DNA of 64,000 nucleotides from Pinus tabuliformis (lineage: Eukaryota > Streptophyta > Pinopsida > Pinales > Pinaceae), in contig CM062818.1 of NCBI GenBank assembly GCA_031772625.1, forward strand, positions 1,277,312,277 to 1,277,376,276, written 5' to 3'. The position numbers and the translations under genes are program-made. The notes beneath the pieces are model-generated. The model saw only the letters and a program-made list of their open reading frames with translations. It made no database searches and was not told the origin of the DNA. Shown here piece by piece: positions 12,272-25,499 of the stretch (position 1 is its first letter; the number at the start of each line of letters is the position of its first letter).

Positions 12272-12697
12272 CTACATCCAATGAAGGTACAACCAATCCA
12301 TACCCAAAAGCATACTATATGATCCTAGTGGCATTACATTCATATGTGTTGTTGTAGGAATACCATTAAGATCAAACGCACAAGCTCTTACCCAGTGATG
12401 AACTCTCTTCTTAGTACCTATATCCAACTGCACCAGCCAAGACTCTGCATGCAATCCTTTTCTTAAGAAACACTTATCGACCATTTTAGGATTAACATAA
12501 CTATCATTAGACCTTAGATCAATAGAAATAGAAACAAGTCTACCATAGAGCTTACCTTCCATCTCAATAATGGATGCTAGATGATCTTCTTGCTTGTTCT
12601 CCACAACTGCATAAATCCAAGGAATACTATAACAAACATCCCCAACAGTTTGCGCCTCTGGAGTACTATATATCTGATGCGTACCACCTTGGCACAA
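12272..12697 (-). pseudogene. G1 aspartic protease region (remnant)
   Basis: The stretch includes a retropepsin-like fold region ending SYSMLLGMDWLYLH. LGMDWL is the conserved C-terminal signature of Ty3/gypsy proteases. It begins next to the gag zinc-knuckle remnant, as expected for a gag-pol junction. Broken. Confidence 0.75.
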
Positions 12698-12699
12698 TG

Positions 12700-13910
12700 G
12701 AAAATCCTTGCGATGATCTTTGCGACATATCCAACACTACAACAATCCCCTATCATCACCTCTAGTATGCTACTCTCTAGGCTACGACCCATGTCCCTTC
12801 TCAACCACATTGAACTTCTTGTCAGGAACCACAATTTCTTTCTCACCTGCATCATGAGGTCTTCCCCACTTCAATGCCACTTCCATTTAATTTTCGCATT
12901 ACCTTTCAAGTCACGCTTAGGCTCATCTTTGTGCTTTGATTGTTCGTAACAATGATTTAGCTTCTTGATGGTTTCTTTCAATGATCTAGGCTCATCAAAT
13001 TCAATATGGTCTCTATATGCTGTTGGAAGCCCACTGATGAATCTCTAGAACTTAGCCTTCTCATCCTTGAGATAAGGCACATACCTAAAAAAGTCCAAGA
13101 ACCTTCTATCATACTCATCATCTATTATAGAACCCATATGCAGCTCATAAAAATCCTTAGCTTTGTCATCATAGTACTTCTTCTTGAAGAGTCTCTCAAA
13201 CTCATCCCAAATAACCTCTTCTTCGTGAATTCCCTTGACATTCTTCACCTCTTCCCATCAAATATCTTCTTTCCCTTTGAGACTAAAGGTGGTTATCTTA
13301 TGTTTCATGTTCTTCGAGTAGCAATGAAATCTGAAGAATTTCTTCATCCCAAGCAACCATGCCTGTGCATCTTCTACCTTCTTCATCTCTCCATCAAATG
13401 TAGCTGACATGAATTTCTTGAACTCCTGAGGTAAGTACTCAGCCCTCTTATAAGGATAATGACAATGATGTTTGTGATGATTTCTCCTGGATGAGGAACT
13501 TGAATGATGCCCTTACATACTAGTCCTCATGTTAGGTGTATCTAATGATATTCCACCTCTAATTGAGACTGAGACCTGCCACCATAGGCTCCATTAGTTT
13601 TCTCTTCTTTCTCTTGACTGATCCTCAACTATCCCTATCTTTGCAACTCTGAAAAACTCTAAAGAATGATTACATTGACCTCTACCTACTTTTCATGAGC
13701 ACTTGTAAGTATTTCTTGAGCCTCAACCAACTTGTAATTGTCCACTTTGCAACTTCTGATCTCTGCCCTCAAACTCCTCAATGTTTATGCTATAATAGGA
13801 GAATTCTCTCCCCCTTGCTGCCCAATTTATTTGTAGGGAGAGTCATAGGAACTTTAGTCTACCATTTTACTCATCATCAATGATTTTCTTCTTCCTCCAA
13901 GTGTACCATG
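12700..13910 (-). pseudogene. G1 gag (remnant)
   Basis: Contains a gag core near 13045-13248 (EEEVIWDEFERLFKKKYYDD, then HMGSIIDDEYDRRFLDFFRY), typical of the Retrotrans_gag domain. A Cys/His knuckle-like stretch lies close to 12700-12760. It lies between the leader (to the right) and protease (to the left). Broken. Confidence 0.8.
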
Positions 13911-14094
13911 TTAGATAAACCAAATTGATACCAAAATCAAATCCATACCTTATTGATGTTCAGGGGAGGCTTATGTCATCTACAAGATCAGTCCACATTA
14001 GTGTGATACATATATAATCATAACCTTATCAATATAACAATTATCATGCATGACCATACCAACTGTACACCATGACCCCATGCATGACAGCTAA
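13911..14094 (-). other. G1 leader, part left of the X insertion
   Basis: The complement of 14041-14094 matches the leader of G2 near 34371-34420 (TTGGTATGGTCATGCATG and neighbours). This shows that G1 and G2 share sequence beyond the LTR and that X entered the G1 leader. Confidence 0.75.
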
Positions 14095-15808
14095 TGCAGG
14101 AGCATTGACTTGAAACTATCATTGTATTTTAGTAGACATAGGGGGGTCTTGTGTTTTCAAGGAAGTTGGATTCCTATGTATGTAATTATTAATGTTTTGA
14201 GTGGTTAAGTAGGAATTAATTAGATAAGTGTGAGGATACTTGTAAATTCTCTCGAATGTAGGAGAACATGAGTGATTAGTGGGAATTGAGAGAGTTGGAA
14301 ATCAATTGTAACTCTTATTGGTCTCATGATTCGAGGAACTAGAGAGGATTCTCAGGGATTAACTAGAGTTAAAATTGGAATTAGAGGATATTCATGAGTT
14401 AGTTCAACAAATTAAGGATTTGAACCAGAATTAGTTCAACATAACCTTTGTATAAATGAAAGCCTAAAAGGCATAGAGAGTCAGTAGTTAGAGAAGTAGT
14501 TAGTGAGTGAGTCAGTCAGATTGTAAGCCTATGGGTAGGAGAAGAAAGGCCATTGATATAGAAGATCAGGCTGAGAAGGAATTCTCTGTGTAAATATTTT
14601 TTTATTAATGCAAAGAACTAAATTCTGAGTTTATGTGTGTGTATGGAGTAATTTAATCTGTGTGAACTAGAGGGTAGTTCTATGTAACAAAAGTTGCATG
14701 TGCAGAATCAGAGGAAAAATACAGAGAAGAGTACACAGTGGTTTATCGACTTTACATGCATTGATAGTACAAAATGAAGCTTTAACGTTACAGTGAAGGT
14801 GAAGGAAGCACTAAAGCATGAGCGGAGTTAAGTTCAGATGAAAGTTATGGTAGAACAACGAAAGACTAGAATCCCAAAGAAACCGGATACCATGGAGGAA
14901 CATTGAAGAAAGGGCCTAAATGCAAGGTCAGTAGAAAAGGACGAGGACCTTCAGATCATGTAAGATCAATGGATATAAATGGTGGAAAATAGTAGCGGGA
15001 GTAGGGGAGAGCGGAAGTCCTTGAACCTGGTTGAAGTGCCGTAATAAACCATGACCGTTGATCTTATTTCCAAATGCTAATGTCACTAGTAACTACGGGG
15101 GTTCAGCCGGTTGTAACCTGCATGCTATTTGAAGGGCCGCAGACTATAGGATTTAAATGCTCCGTTATCCAATGGATGTTGGGTGTTAAAGAAATCAGAG
15201 GTTAAGTCTAAGTGTGGACCCGAAGTTTTATAGACCAAGGTTTATGAACCATATCGGCTCCATGAAGTGGGTAAGTGTCGCGCAAGTTCCCGATGCGACA
15301 TCATTGAGGACCGTCAGATCAAATGGGTTTTGATCTACGGCACAGGATCACCGAGCAACTCTATTGATCGGAGAAAGTATCAACCGTCAGATTGAAGGTA
15401 AGATCAACGGTGGAGATTGAGAGATAAGACTTGGGCAGAGCAAACCCAAGAAAGTTATAAGCAGGGTTTGATTTTATTTGAAATCCGAAAGTGTTATCGC
15501 ATATCATATTCAAGAGGTGATGGAGTCCCATGAAGGTGCGATGCAATGTTGCAACAACCATTGATCTGGCAGATGAAATCAATGGTGGGAAAGGGAAATC
15601 ACATACCGCAAGTCGGGAATCCTGTATGCATGTTCTATGGAGTCCTTTGAACTCTACGATTGCGATAAAGAAGGAGTTGGATCGCAGGGTGGGCCTTAAA
15701 CCATTTTCATGAATGTTTGACCAACTAGAGGCCATTGAAATTCCCGGGACAGATGATATTATGCATTCTATATGCATACTATGTGTATCGCAGGTTTTCC
15801 CTGTGTCA
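14095..15808 (+). repeat. X 5' LTR
   Basis: 1,714 bp, aligned over its whole length with 19022-20736. It is followed by the primer site. TATA-like AT-rich stretches occur, but no promoter could be fixed. Confidence 0.9.
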
Positions 15809-15811
15809 TAG

Positions 15812-15823
15812 TGGTATTAGAGC
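15812..15823 (+). other. X primer binding site
   Basis: TGGTATTAGAGC, a close relative of the initiator tRNA-Met primer site, lies three bases after the LTR end. Confidence 0.8.
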
Positions 15824-18800
15824 TAAGTTAAGGAAATTATGTGTTATGTTTTAAAGATGTGTATACAAGCTGGAGGAGATCAGGTTATTTGAATCTGATA
15901 AGTAGAAGGAATGAGATAAGATGAGAGTAAGTGATACTCTTAAGAAGACATTACCGAAGCTTAAAGAAAGCTCAGTGATGTTTGTTTTCTTGAGGAAAGT
16001 TGAGGTTCACTCGAATGTGAAGAGTGAATGGAGACTACTTATGGAATCATATAGGTATTGTTTATTTAAGTCTAGTTTGAGTTTTGTAGGTTAAAGACAG
16101 AGTAAGGATTGATAGAAGTAGATAGACAAGGAAAGCTGATATTTTCTAAAGAAGAAAGTGAATGAAAGACTAGATAAACAAGTGTTAGTGAACCTGAAGA
16201 ATCCAACTGAAGGTTGGATAGAGAGGATAAGAAAGTTCTCAGAAGGAATCTGAGCAGAAGCATTTTAAGGTTGCCATAGGAATTTGGCAGCTGCAAGCTT
16301 TTGAAAGCTTGGAAATGATCTTTGGTTTGAATATCATTGATATGCAGGTAACAGTAGTTACTGAATCATCTCAGCAAGAAGATCACAGCCTGAAGAGAAG
16401 TGATGAAGGAAGATAGCAAAGGAAGGTGAGAAGATTGTAGCAACCTAGAGCAAGGAGTGCTTAATTGGTTCTAGAGGAAAGAACCGTAGAAATGCTAACA
16501 GACTGATCTCAGAGGAAAGAAGCTTAGCGAGGCATATGTAGCAAGAAGGAGACTTGTTACTGCAGAGGTATTGTTGCAACTCACGAAGACAATTCCACAA
16601 AGGCTGTGGGTAGAATTGCTAAGGGATGAAGAAAACTGGTAAGAGTTTTTGAGTGAAAGAAGAGGTGGTCAGAACCTAGTATTTCATTTGTGATTGAAGT
16701 ACAAGAGGACAGTTGTGTTATTAAAAGGTGTAGATGATTTGAAGCCTAGAGGGAGTAGAGAGAAGTGCTCAAAAGAGGTTCCAGAGATAGAGAACCAAGT
16801 TCTTTCCAAAATACCAAGTACAGAGGAAAGCTTGGTGAGGTAAGTCGCAACATGGAGGACTTGTTGTCGCAAAGGATTTAATGCAGCTCATAGTGAATGA
16901 GTGAGAAACTCATAGAGATGGAGAAGAATATGACTACTGATAGTCATAGCAGAGGTTCTGAGGAAGACCAAAGAAGAAGAAAAGTGAAGAAGGAGAATGC
17001 CAAGACAAATGGAAAGAGAATGAGTCAAGAGGAAATTGACAAGGAAATTGCAGAGATGAAAGAACAACTCAATGTATTAATGATGATACTTGAGGAAAGC
17101 CAAAGATTAGGTTGGGTATTAAAGAAAGAAGCCAGTGAAGTGGCATGAGTTGCATAGGAAGCTACAACAGAGGAAAGTAAAGTGGCTGATGGGAAAACTC
17201 AAAGAAGCTGAGTTGGAAATGGAAGTGTCCATTTGTGAACTAGAGGAGGGTGAAGTTCTGGGTGAAGATGAAGACTTGAATACTGAAACTTCAAGTGAGA
17301 CCAAAGGGTCACATGATTTTAAATCTGATAATTTGGGTGTGTTTGCAGGTGAAATATGTGAAGAAGGACAATTTGCTGATATTGTCATAAAGAAGGAGGA
17401 AGAAGACAGGTAGAATCTAAATTATGTTTTTAAAGGAGATGAGATAGATAGGTCTCATGTAAATACCTATACACAGTTGGGAAAAGGTTTTATTTTTTAG
17501 CGTATTGCAAGGACTGAAAGCAGAGGAAGTTGGACTCATGAGGATGGTCAAAAGAAAGAACAAGAAGAGAAGGATATCAAGCAATCAAGTGAAGGACTTG
17601 ATGAGATTGAAGGGAATACCATTGAAATACTTCTGAGTCATGTAAAGAACTCTGAACAGCAGGAGGACTTGGTGATTGAATCATCAAATAAGATCATGAG
17701 GTCTTGTGGTTTTACAACTGACAAGTTGTGTGTGAATGCAGGTATTGTAGAAGATAAACCATTTTATGGAACTGTCTTGAATGAAGCTGAAAATTGCCAA
17801 GCAAAGTATGATGATGAATGTCTTACAAATGAAGATCAAGTTGAGCTATTATAGCAGAAGGAGTTCATAAATGCCTTGCTTAGTGGAGGAAATGTCTTCA
17901 GTAGAGACGAGACAATTATGTCTTAAGATAAGGAATTTTCTATTGATGAGAACGAAGAGGAATTGATTTTCATAAATGCTCAAAGGGAGAGTGATGGACA
18001 GACATCTAAAACTATCATAGAAATGAAGGATCATAATGAGGAAGTAGTGTCAACAAGAAGTTATACTTGTGACAAAGAAGAAGATAGTGAAGATTGTATA
18101 GAGATTTTGGGAGAAATTCCAAGTGAGATGGAAAATTTATGGCATGAGTTAAGTCTTTGGAGGAAAGGCTAGAAAACCAAAAAGTAAGTGTTCAGGTTGT
18201 AAAATCAGAATTGAATGTGAATGAAGAAGTTCACTAAAGTGGGCAAGGACATGAATACATTATTAAAATAGATGGTGTGGAGGAGAGACTAGCTGATAGT
18301 GTTGTGAATTCTGTTGAGAATTCAAAACAGAATACTAATGCCCTGAAAAAGGAGGAAGAATTAGAGCAGCAAGCTAAATTGTTTCCAAAGGAAGAAAAGG
18401 TGCAGAAGCCTTATGATTTTTATTTTAACAATTATTTAATGATTACAGGTTTTGTTGCAAACAATGAGCAGAAATTAGATGTTGCGGAGGGAGATGTCTT
18501 CAAAGATATTCAAGGAGCTTGGGTGGAAGCAATATCTACAACAATACCTGGAGAAATCTCAAGAGTAATAGCAAAATATGAAGTAGAAAAAGCTGAAGAA
18601 AGTAATTAATAGTTTAAATATGAATGGAAAATGTGCAGTGAGATGTAGAATGTGAAGTTTCCGAAGTTAGTGGACAACAACAACAACCTGAAACAAAGAG
18701 AAAGAGGTAGAAGTAAGTGGCAAAGTATGGACCAGCCCAAAGATGTGCTGGAAATAGAGATTGAAGAATTATGGAAGAGTTAATGATGAAACATTCCATA

Positions 18801-19021
18801 TGGAGGAGATTAATAGCAACAGGAAGGATGATCAATCAGAAAGTGAACCTGATTGACAAGGAGAGGAAGATGAATAAGAAGATGATAGACATACAACAAC
18901 AGAAAAGGTGCAGAGCATTCAGACAACTACAAAATAAGGTTTGGGACCGTGGAGGTTTCCTATCAGCACATGAAGACACATGATCAGGAGATCATGAATG
19001 TTTTCTACTTTGGGAGTCTGA
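15824..19021 (+). pseudogene. X interior: Glu/Lys-rich, coiled-coil-like coding remnant
   Basis: From about 16890 to 18610 the plus strand has a series of open stretches with very similar composition: rich in Glu, Lys, Asp and Gln, with few Trp, Pro or Cys. Examples are EEIDKEIAEMKEQLNVLMM (about 17023), ELEEGEVLGEDEDLNTETSS (about 17237) and ALKKEEELEQQAKLF (about 18340). Heptad-like spacing suggests coiled coil. No retroviral domain is visible, so this may be an additional ORF or a captured host gene fragment. It is broken several times. The first kilobase (15824-16890) has no readable protein feature. Confidence 0.5.
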
Positions 19022-20736
19022 TGTACGAGCATTGACTCGAAACTATCATTGTATTTTAGTAGACATAAGGAGTCTTTTGTTTTCAAGGAAGTTGGATTCC
19101 TATGTATGTTATTATTAATGTTTTAAGTGGTTAAGTAGGAATTAATTAGATAAGTGTGAGGATATTTGTAAATGCTCTCGAACGTAGGAGAACATGAGTG
19201 ATTAGTGGGAATTGAGAGAGTTGGAAATCAATTGTGACTATTATTAGTCTCATGATTTGAGGAACTAGAGAGGATTCTCAGGGATTAACTGGAGTTAAAA
19301 GTGGACTTAGAGGATATTCAGGAGCTAGTTCAACAAATTAAGGATCTGAACCAGAATTAGTTCAACAAAACCTTTGTATAAATGTAAGCCTAAAAGGCAT
19401 AGAGAATCAGTAGTTAGAGAAGCAGTTAGTGAGTCGGTCAGTCAGATTGTAAGCCTACGGGCAGGAGAAGAAAGGCCACTGATACAGAAGATTAGGCCGA
19501 GAAGGAATTCTCTATGTAAATATTTTTTTATTAATGCAAACAACTCAATTCTGAGTTTATGTGCGTGTATGGAGTAATTTAATCTGTGTGTGAACTAGAG
19601 GGTAGTTCTATGTAACAAAAGTTGCATGTGCAGAATCAGAGGCGAAATACAGAGAAGAGTACAGAGTGGTGTATCAGCTTTACACGCATCGATAGTATGG
19701 AAGGAAGCTTTAATGTTACAGTGAAGGTGAAGGAAGCACTAAAGTGTGAGCGGAGTTAAGTTCAAAAGAAAGTTGCGGCAGAATAGCGAAAGACTAGAAT
19801 CCCGAAGAAACCCGATACCATGGAGGAACATTGAAGAAAGGGCCTAAATGCAAGGTTGGTAGAAAAGGACGAGGACTGCTAGATCATGTAAGATCAACAG
19901 ATATAAATGGTGAAAAATACTAGTGGGGGTAGTGGAGAGCAGAAGTCCTTGAACCTGGTTGAAGTCCCGCAATAAACCGTGACTGTCGATCTTATTTCCA
20001 AATGTTGACGTCACAAGTAACTATGGGGGTTCATCCGGTTGTAACCCACGTGCTATTTGGAGGGCCGCAAACAGTAGGATTTAAAGGCTCTATTATCCAA
20101 TAGAAGTCGGGTGTTAAAGAAATCAAAGGTTAAGTCTCAGTGCGGACCTGAAGTTTTATAGACCAAGGTTTATGAACCATATTGGCTCCATGAAGTGCGT
20201 AAGTGTAGCAAAAGCTCCCAATGTGACATCATTGAGAACCGTCAGATCAACGGGGTTTTGGTATATGGCACAGGATCATCGGGTAACTCTTTTGATAGGA
20301 GAAAGTATCAACTGTCATATTGAAGATAAGATCAACGGTGGAGATTGAGCGATAGGACTTGGGCAGAGCAGACTCGAGAAGGTTATAGCCGGGGTTTCAT
20401 TTTATTTGAAGTCTGGATGTGTTATCGCATATCGCATGCAAGAGGAAATGGAGTCCCATGATGGTGCGGTGCGATGTTGTTACAGCCATTGATCTAGTGT
20501 AAGAAATCAACGGTGGAAAAGGGAAATCGCATACTGCAAGTCGGGAATCCTATATGCATGTTCTATGGAGTCCTTTGAACTCCACGATTGCAATAAAGAA
20601 GGAGTTGGATCCTACAATGGGCCCTAAACCATTTTCTTGAATGTTTAACCAACCAGAGGCCATTGAAATTACTGCGACAGATGAGATTATGCATTCTATA
20701 TGCATATTGTGGGTATCGTAGGTTTTCCTTGCGTCA
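19022..20736 (+). repeat. X 3' LTR
   Basis: 1,715 bp, starts TGTACGAGCATTGACTCG and ends CCTTGCGTCA. It lacks a primer site after it, which confirms it as the downstream LTR. Confidence 0.9.
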
Positions 20737-20838
20737 ACACCCATAACCATGAAAACATCAGAGCTTACCCGAATAGAGTGTGACTTGCTCTGATACCACC
20801 TTGTGGTATTAGATATCACCCAAAGAGAATGAAAACCC

Positions 20839-20850
20839 GCTCTGATACCA
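20839..20850 (-). other. G1 primer binding site
   Basis: The complement is TGGTATCAGAGC. It sits just inside the 5' LTR. A second copy of the same 12-mer lies about 50 bp further in (around 20788-20799), within the leader. Confidence 0.85.
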
Positions 20851-21021
20851 TCCTATAATCCACCACCTCCCACATTTACCCACTTTCACTGGTTTAGCCA
20901 GGATAAACATGAGCTGAGGGTCACTATGATAAGACTCAACCTCCTAAATGAACTTAATGAAATGGAGTCGACAACTTAACACCTTAGTGACTTCCCTCAT
21001 GTGCTACATGACCCCCAAGAG

Positions 21022-22584
21022 TGTTGGAAATAATACCGAGAGAGGGGGTGAATCAATATTATCAAGTCAATTATTTTTCATTTCATAATCAGATTTGTAT
21101 ACGCTACTTCAGTTAGTGAAAACTGTGTATATACACAACTGTAGTTAAGGAAACTCGCGCATAACCTACATACTTATAATTTAATTTATTATTCATATGT
21201 TTATCATTAATCTGTGTGTCAGAACCATATAAACAGTAACCAGGAACAGTAAAACAGAGCAGACAGTCACACACAAGAACACAAGATATAAGGTGGAAAC
21301 CCAATGTGGGTGAAAACCACCTACTGCAATTCGTCTCTATCTTCTTTCAATTAGAAACTTCTTTTTACAATGTTTCTGTACTGGTGCAGTCTTATACCAG
21401 TACGTAGGCTTCTATTTGCAGAAGGCTATAACCTTCTCTCATTCTCCAGCTTCTCCTGGAAGGGAGCTACAACCCCCTTAGCTCTTGTACTAGCTGAAGT
21501 ACCAGTACATAGGTGCTGACCTACAGAACGCTACAACCTTCTCTTTTCTTCCAGGGACCACATTTCATAAATTTTCAAATTGGATCCATGAATAACATCA
21601 ATCAAACATCAAGTATATCTGGATCAATCAATCTCCTTTGTACAAACCAATATTGAATCAACCAATCACTTCTTAGAAAGCTGTAACCAGAATACAGTAA
21701 CAGTAACCAGAACCAATCCTGAACCCTAAACACTACAACAATAAACAGAGATAGCTAAAACATATTTCATGAGACGTACGCTACTTCAATATGCAGAACC
21801 TACGTGCATACACTGATGTATTAAGGCCAACTTGCGTATACGTTGTTTTGAATTAATGAACCAACGTGTATACGTGCCTCTGTTGTACCGAACCTGCGTA
21901 CAGATCTATAAAAGATAATTTACCCTTTTCACTTATTCAGACATCAGTTATACCCAGATTATCAGATTTATAGATCAAGTCATGTGCCAAATATAACAGA
22001 TCAAAATTACACAAAGATACTACTATTCCAGCCTTAAGATCTTGACCCAACAATAGAACTTATCCTTCTCCTTGCGCTAAGATTCCTCCTTGATTCAGAT
22101 CTAGCTATGCACCATAACCTAATGATCAGTATCCTAGATCTTATTCTTCAGAAGATATTCAATGCTTGAGTGAATGCCTTTGCCTGATGATCTCCTTCCC
22201 CTTGTATAGTCTTAGGCCTTACTCGATACCATGGTTCAAAACCATAGAGAATCAATACCATGGACCCAATACCTAGGTTCAACACTTCGGATGAGATACC
22301 ATGGTCCAAAACCATAGGTCCAAATACCAAGGACTAAATACCATGGACCAAAAAATAAGATTTCCCTCATGTACTCGCTTTTCCTTGCATGAAAGTGTGT
22401 GCATACGTACACGCGTCTTTTGATCATCTATCCCGCGTGTATACGTGACTTGGTTAAGAGGAACCTGTTTATTTCTCTTTTTCCTTTCATTCTGAGAGCT
22501 TGAACTGTGATCTGTCATTGGAGTGAGTTGCCATCAAGGACAACACCTGTGTCATAGCGCCAAACTTGTATCATAATGCCAACA
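21022..22584 (-). repeat. Copia-1 3' LTR
   Basis: 1,563 bp. It carries several GTATACG-type motifs and, near 22225-22350, a small tandem series of ACCATGG(T/A)CC(A)AAA phrases also present in the other LTR. Confidence 0.95.
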
Positions 22585-22597
22585 ATCTCCCCCTCTG
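22585..22597 (-). other. Copia-1 polypurine tract
   Basis: The complement, CAGAGGGGGAGAT, abuts the 3' LTR. Confidence 0.85.
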
Positions 22598-23356
22598 GAC
22601 TTGATGGTAACCCCAAGTCACTCAAAGTCATTCTCCCCCTTTGTCTTCAAGGGCAAAGGGTTATGCTCCCCCTGAGTACATGCTGAAATCTCTTCTCTAA
22701 TGTGCTGTCGATGCTCCCCCTGACTGTAGGAAAGGTCTGAAAAAAAGATGTTCTACAAGAAGAAACATGACTTTATATATCATAAATGACCTTCCTATCA
22801 CCAAAGACTCTATACATACATCCATCTCCCAACCAAATGGGGATACACCAATATTGAGTCATCCACCCAACCAAGTGGGGATACACCAAAAGTTTACACA
22901 AGAATATTACATCATCGATCCCAAGCGTAGTGAGGAAACCAACATAGGCTATTACATGACCTTGATAATAAAAGAAATACATGACATAGAGACTAAATAT
23001 CTAAGACAAGACCATGATAGTCATTAGCAACTAGCAACATTTGTCAATCGTCATTCAGACCGGCAACCATGATCTCCCTCTGCACCTGTTCCACCTAAAA
23101 CAAAACAACTGTGAAAATGCACCAAGATCTTCTATGATAATGCCAACAATGCATTATTAGAAGTATATGCTCCCCCTGAACCTGTGCCAGATGGTCTCTG
23201 TCAGACCCATATCAGACTCTTTTCATAATGAGTCTAGCCCCACTGTTGTTCTTCAAACCAACATATACATGACTGTATCTACAAAAACCAACGTATGTAC
23301 GTAGATACGCTTCATGAAACTCATGTACACCCACTTTTCTCTGAAACAGGTCAGTG
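22598..23356 (-). other. Copia-1 3' untranslated part with short tandem repeat
   Basis: It lies between the end of the RNase H region and the polypurine tract. At about 22813-22888 a phrase (CAACCAA(A/G)TGGGGATACACC) occurs twice, separated by a CATC(CA)CCC stretch. Copia-2 has the same pair at 36848-36910, so the repeat is a family feature. No ORF of note. Confidence 0.6.
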
Positions 23357-25483
23357 TCAACAGCAAAATGATGCATCAACTACTCCTAGCTTCTGTCTGA
23401 GGTATTCAAATGTCTCCCTGGGTAGTGGTTTGGTGAAGATATCAGCAACCTGTTCCTTGGAGGGAACATACTCCAATTTGACCTTTTGTTCAAGCACTTG
23501 TTCCCAGAGAAAATGATATTTGATAGGTATGTGCTTGGTTTTGGAATGCATGACATGATTCTTTGAGATGCTGATTGCACTTGTATTATCACATAAAATG
23601 GAGATAGGTGGAGTACACGTGCTTTGAATGTCTTGCAATGTTTGCATCATCCAAAGAAGTTGTGTGCAGCAAGATGCAGCAACCACATATTCTGCTTCAG
23701 CTATAGATAATGCAATTGAACTTTTTTTCTTGTTGAACCAAGATACTAATATGGAACCCATAAGGAATGCACCATCACTAGTGCTTTTTCTGTCATCCAC
23801 GCTTCCTGCCCAATCTGCATCTGTATATGCATGAAGTGTGAGATCATTATCTCTAGGATACCATAAGCCATACTTTTGAGTTCCTTGAAGATACTTGAAA
23901 ATTATCTTAACTGCCTGAAGATGAGTTTCCTTTGGATTTTTTTGAAATCTTCCAACTATTCTCATTGCATGCATGATGTCTAGTCGGGTATAGGTTGGTT
24001 GATGTATTGCTACTGATTCACCATTTGCGCTGAGGTTGCATCCTGTTACCCTAGGGGTACATACTGGTTTCAAATCCTCCATCCCATATTTCTTCAAGAT
24101 TTGCTTGAGGTACTTGGTTTGTGATAGAAAAATACCGTCTTTGTTTTGTTGGACTTGTAAACCAGGAAAATATGTGAGCTCACCAAGAAGGGACATTTCA
24201 AATTCTTTTTGCATCGCTAAGGCAAATTTTTGACTCATGTCTTCTTCATTGCTACCAAAGATGATATCATCAACATACACAACAAGGATTAGCAACTTAT
24301 CATTATCAATTTTTATATATAGATTACTATCTGTTGATCCTTTTGTAAAACCTTGTTGATGGAGGTACTTATCCAAATGATAATACCAAGCCCTTAGAGC
24401 CTGTTTAAGGCCATAGAGATCCTTTTTGAGTCTGCATACAAGTTTTGGATCATTTCCAAGGATAAACCCATCTGGTTGCTCAATATACACTTCTTCTTCT
24501 AAGTCTCCATTCAGAAAGGAAGATTTCATGTCCATTTTATATACTTTGAACTTATGAAAGCTCGAAAGAGCAAGAAAAATTCTTATTGCTTCAAGTTTGG
24601 CAACTGATGCAAAAGTTTCTTCAAAGTCTATACCTTCTTGTTGAGCATACCCTTTATAAACAAGTCTGGCCTTGTTTCTAATAACATCTCCATTTTCATT
24701 CAGCTTGTTTTTGAATATCCATTTTGTCCCTATGACATTCTTGTCGTTTGGTCTAGGAACCAACTCCCAAGTGTTATTCTTTTCAATCTGTTCAAGTTCT
24801 TCATTCATGGCCTTGACCCAGAATTCATCTTTGCATGCTTCACTTACATTTCGTGGTTCAATGGAGGAGAGCAATTCTAGATAGCTTGAAGCTTCTGAAA
24901 TAGTTCTTGTTTGAACATCTGCCTCTTTCTGCCCCAAAATTTGAGTTTCTAGATGATTCTTCTGAACATACCTGGATGGAGTCTTTTCCTCTACCCTTAT
25001 CTGTTCTTCTGGTGCCTTATAGGTTTCTTCTTCATCATTAGTTTGATTTGATGTTGAAGGATAGTCCTCATCATCTTCGAAATCTTCGGATTTTACTTGC
25101 CTTGGATTGTTTCCTACTTCATCAACCACCACATCAATACTTTCAACAATTTTTCCAAGTCTTTTATTGTAACACTTATATCCTTTACTTCGGGAAGAGT
25201 AACCAAGAAGAATGCTTTCATTTGCTCTAGGTTCAAACTTGCCAAGGTTTTCATCAATCCTTCTGATGTAACATTTGCTTCCAAAGATTTTGAAGTATTT
25301 GACTATAGGCGTCTTACCATACCACAGTTCATGAGGAGTTTGAGTGTTGTTCACCGGGAAGTTTGTTTTGTTGAGAATGGTAATGGTAGCAAATGCAGCT
25401 TCACCCCAGAAGGTTGCGGGAGTTCCAGACTCATCAAGCATAGCACGAGCCATTTGTTGAACTGTCCTGTTCATCCCTTCCAC
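23357..25483 (-). pseudogene. Copia-1 pol: end of integrase, reverse transcriptase, RNase H
   Basis: The longest open stretch of the window, 708 codons. It starts within integrase ([20 protein letters not shown], then HELWYGKTP and FGSKCYIRR). An acidic linker follows, then reverse transcriptase from about residue 235 ([40 protein letters not shown], catalytic YVDDIIFGS). RNase H begins near residue 555 ([54 protein letters not shown]). The order and motifs are diagnostic of Ty1/copia. It belongs to a broken element, so a working polyprotein is not expected. Confidence 0.95.
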
Positions 25484-25499
25484 TACTCCATTTTGCTGA

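Larger units (their letters stand above)
14095..20736 (+). mobile_element. X: LTR retrotransposon without recognisable pol, inside the G1 leader
   Basis: Two direct repeats of about 1.7 kb (14095-15808 and 19022-20736) start TG..., end ...TGTCA or ...CGTCA and flank a 3.2-kb interior. A primer site (TGGTATTAGAGC, 15812-15823) follows the left repeat, giving plus orientation. No protease, reverse transcriptase, RNase H or integrase motif was found; the interior has only Glu/Lys-rich open stretches. This is the layout of a non-autonomous (LARD-like) element. LTRs differ by about 6% over the 300 bases compared. The flanking pentamers (GCTAA and ACACC) do not match, so either the ends are off by some bases or a flank was rearranged. 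Confidence 0.85.

Noticed and set aside
20788-20799. A second primer site implying another LTR element
   Set aside because: The 12-mer repeats within the G1 leader about 50 bp from the true site, and no LTR end adjoins it.
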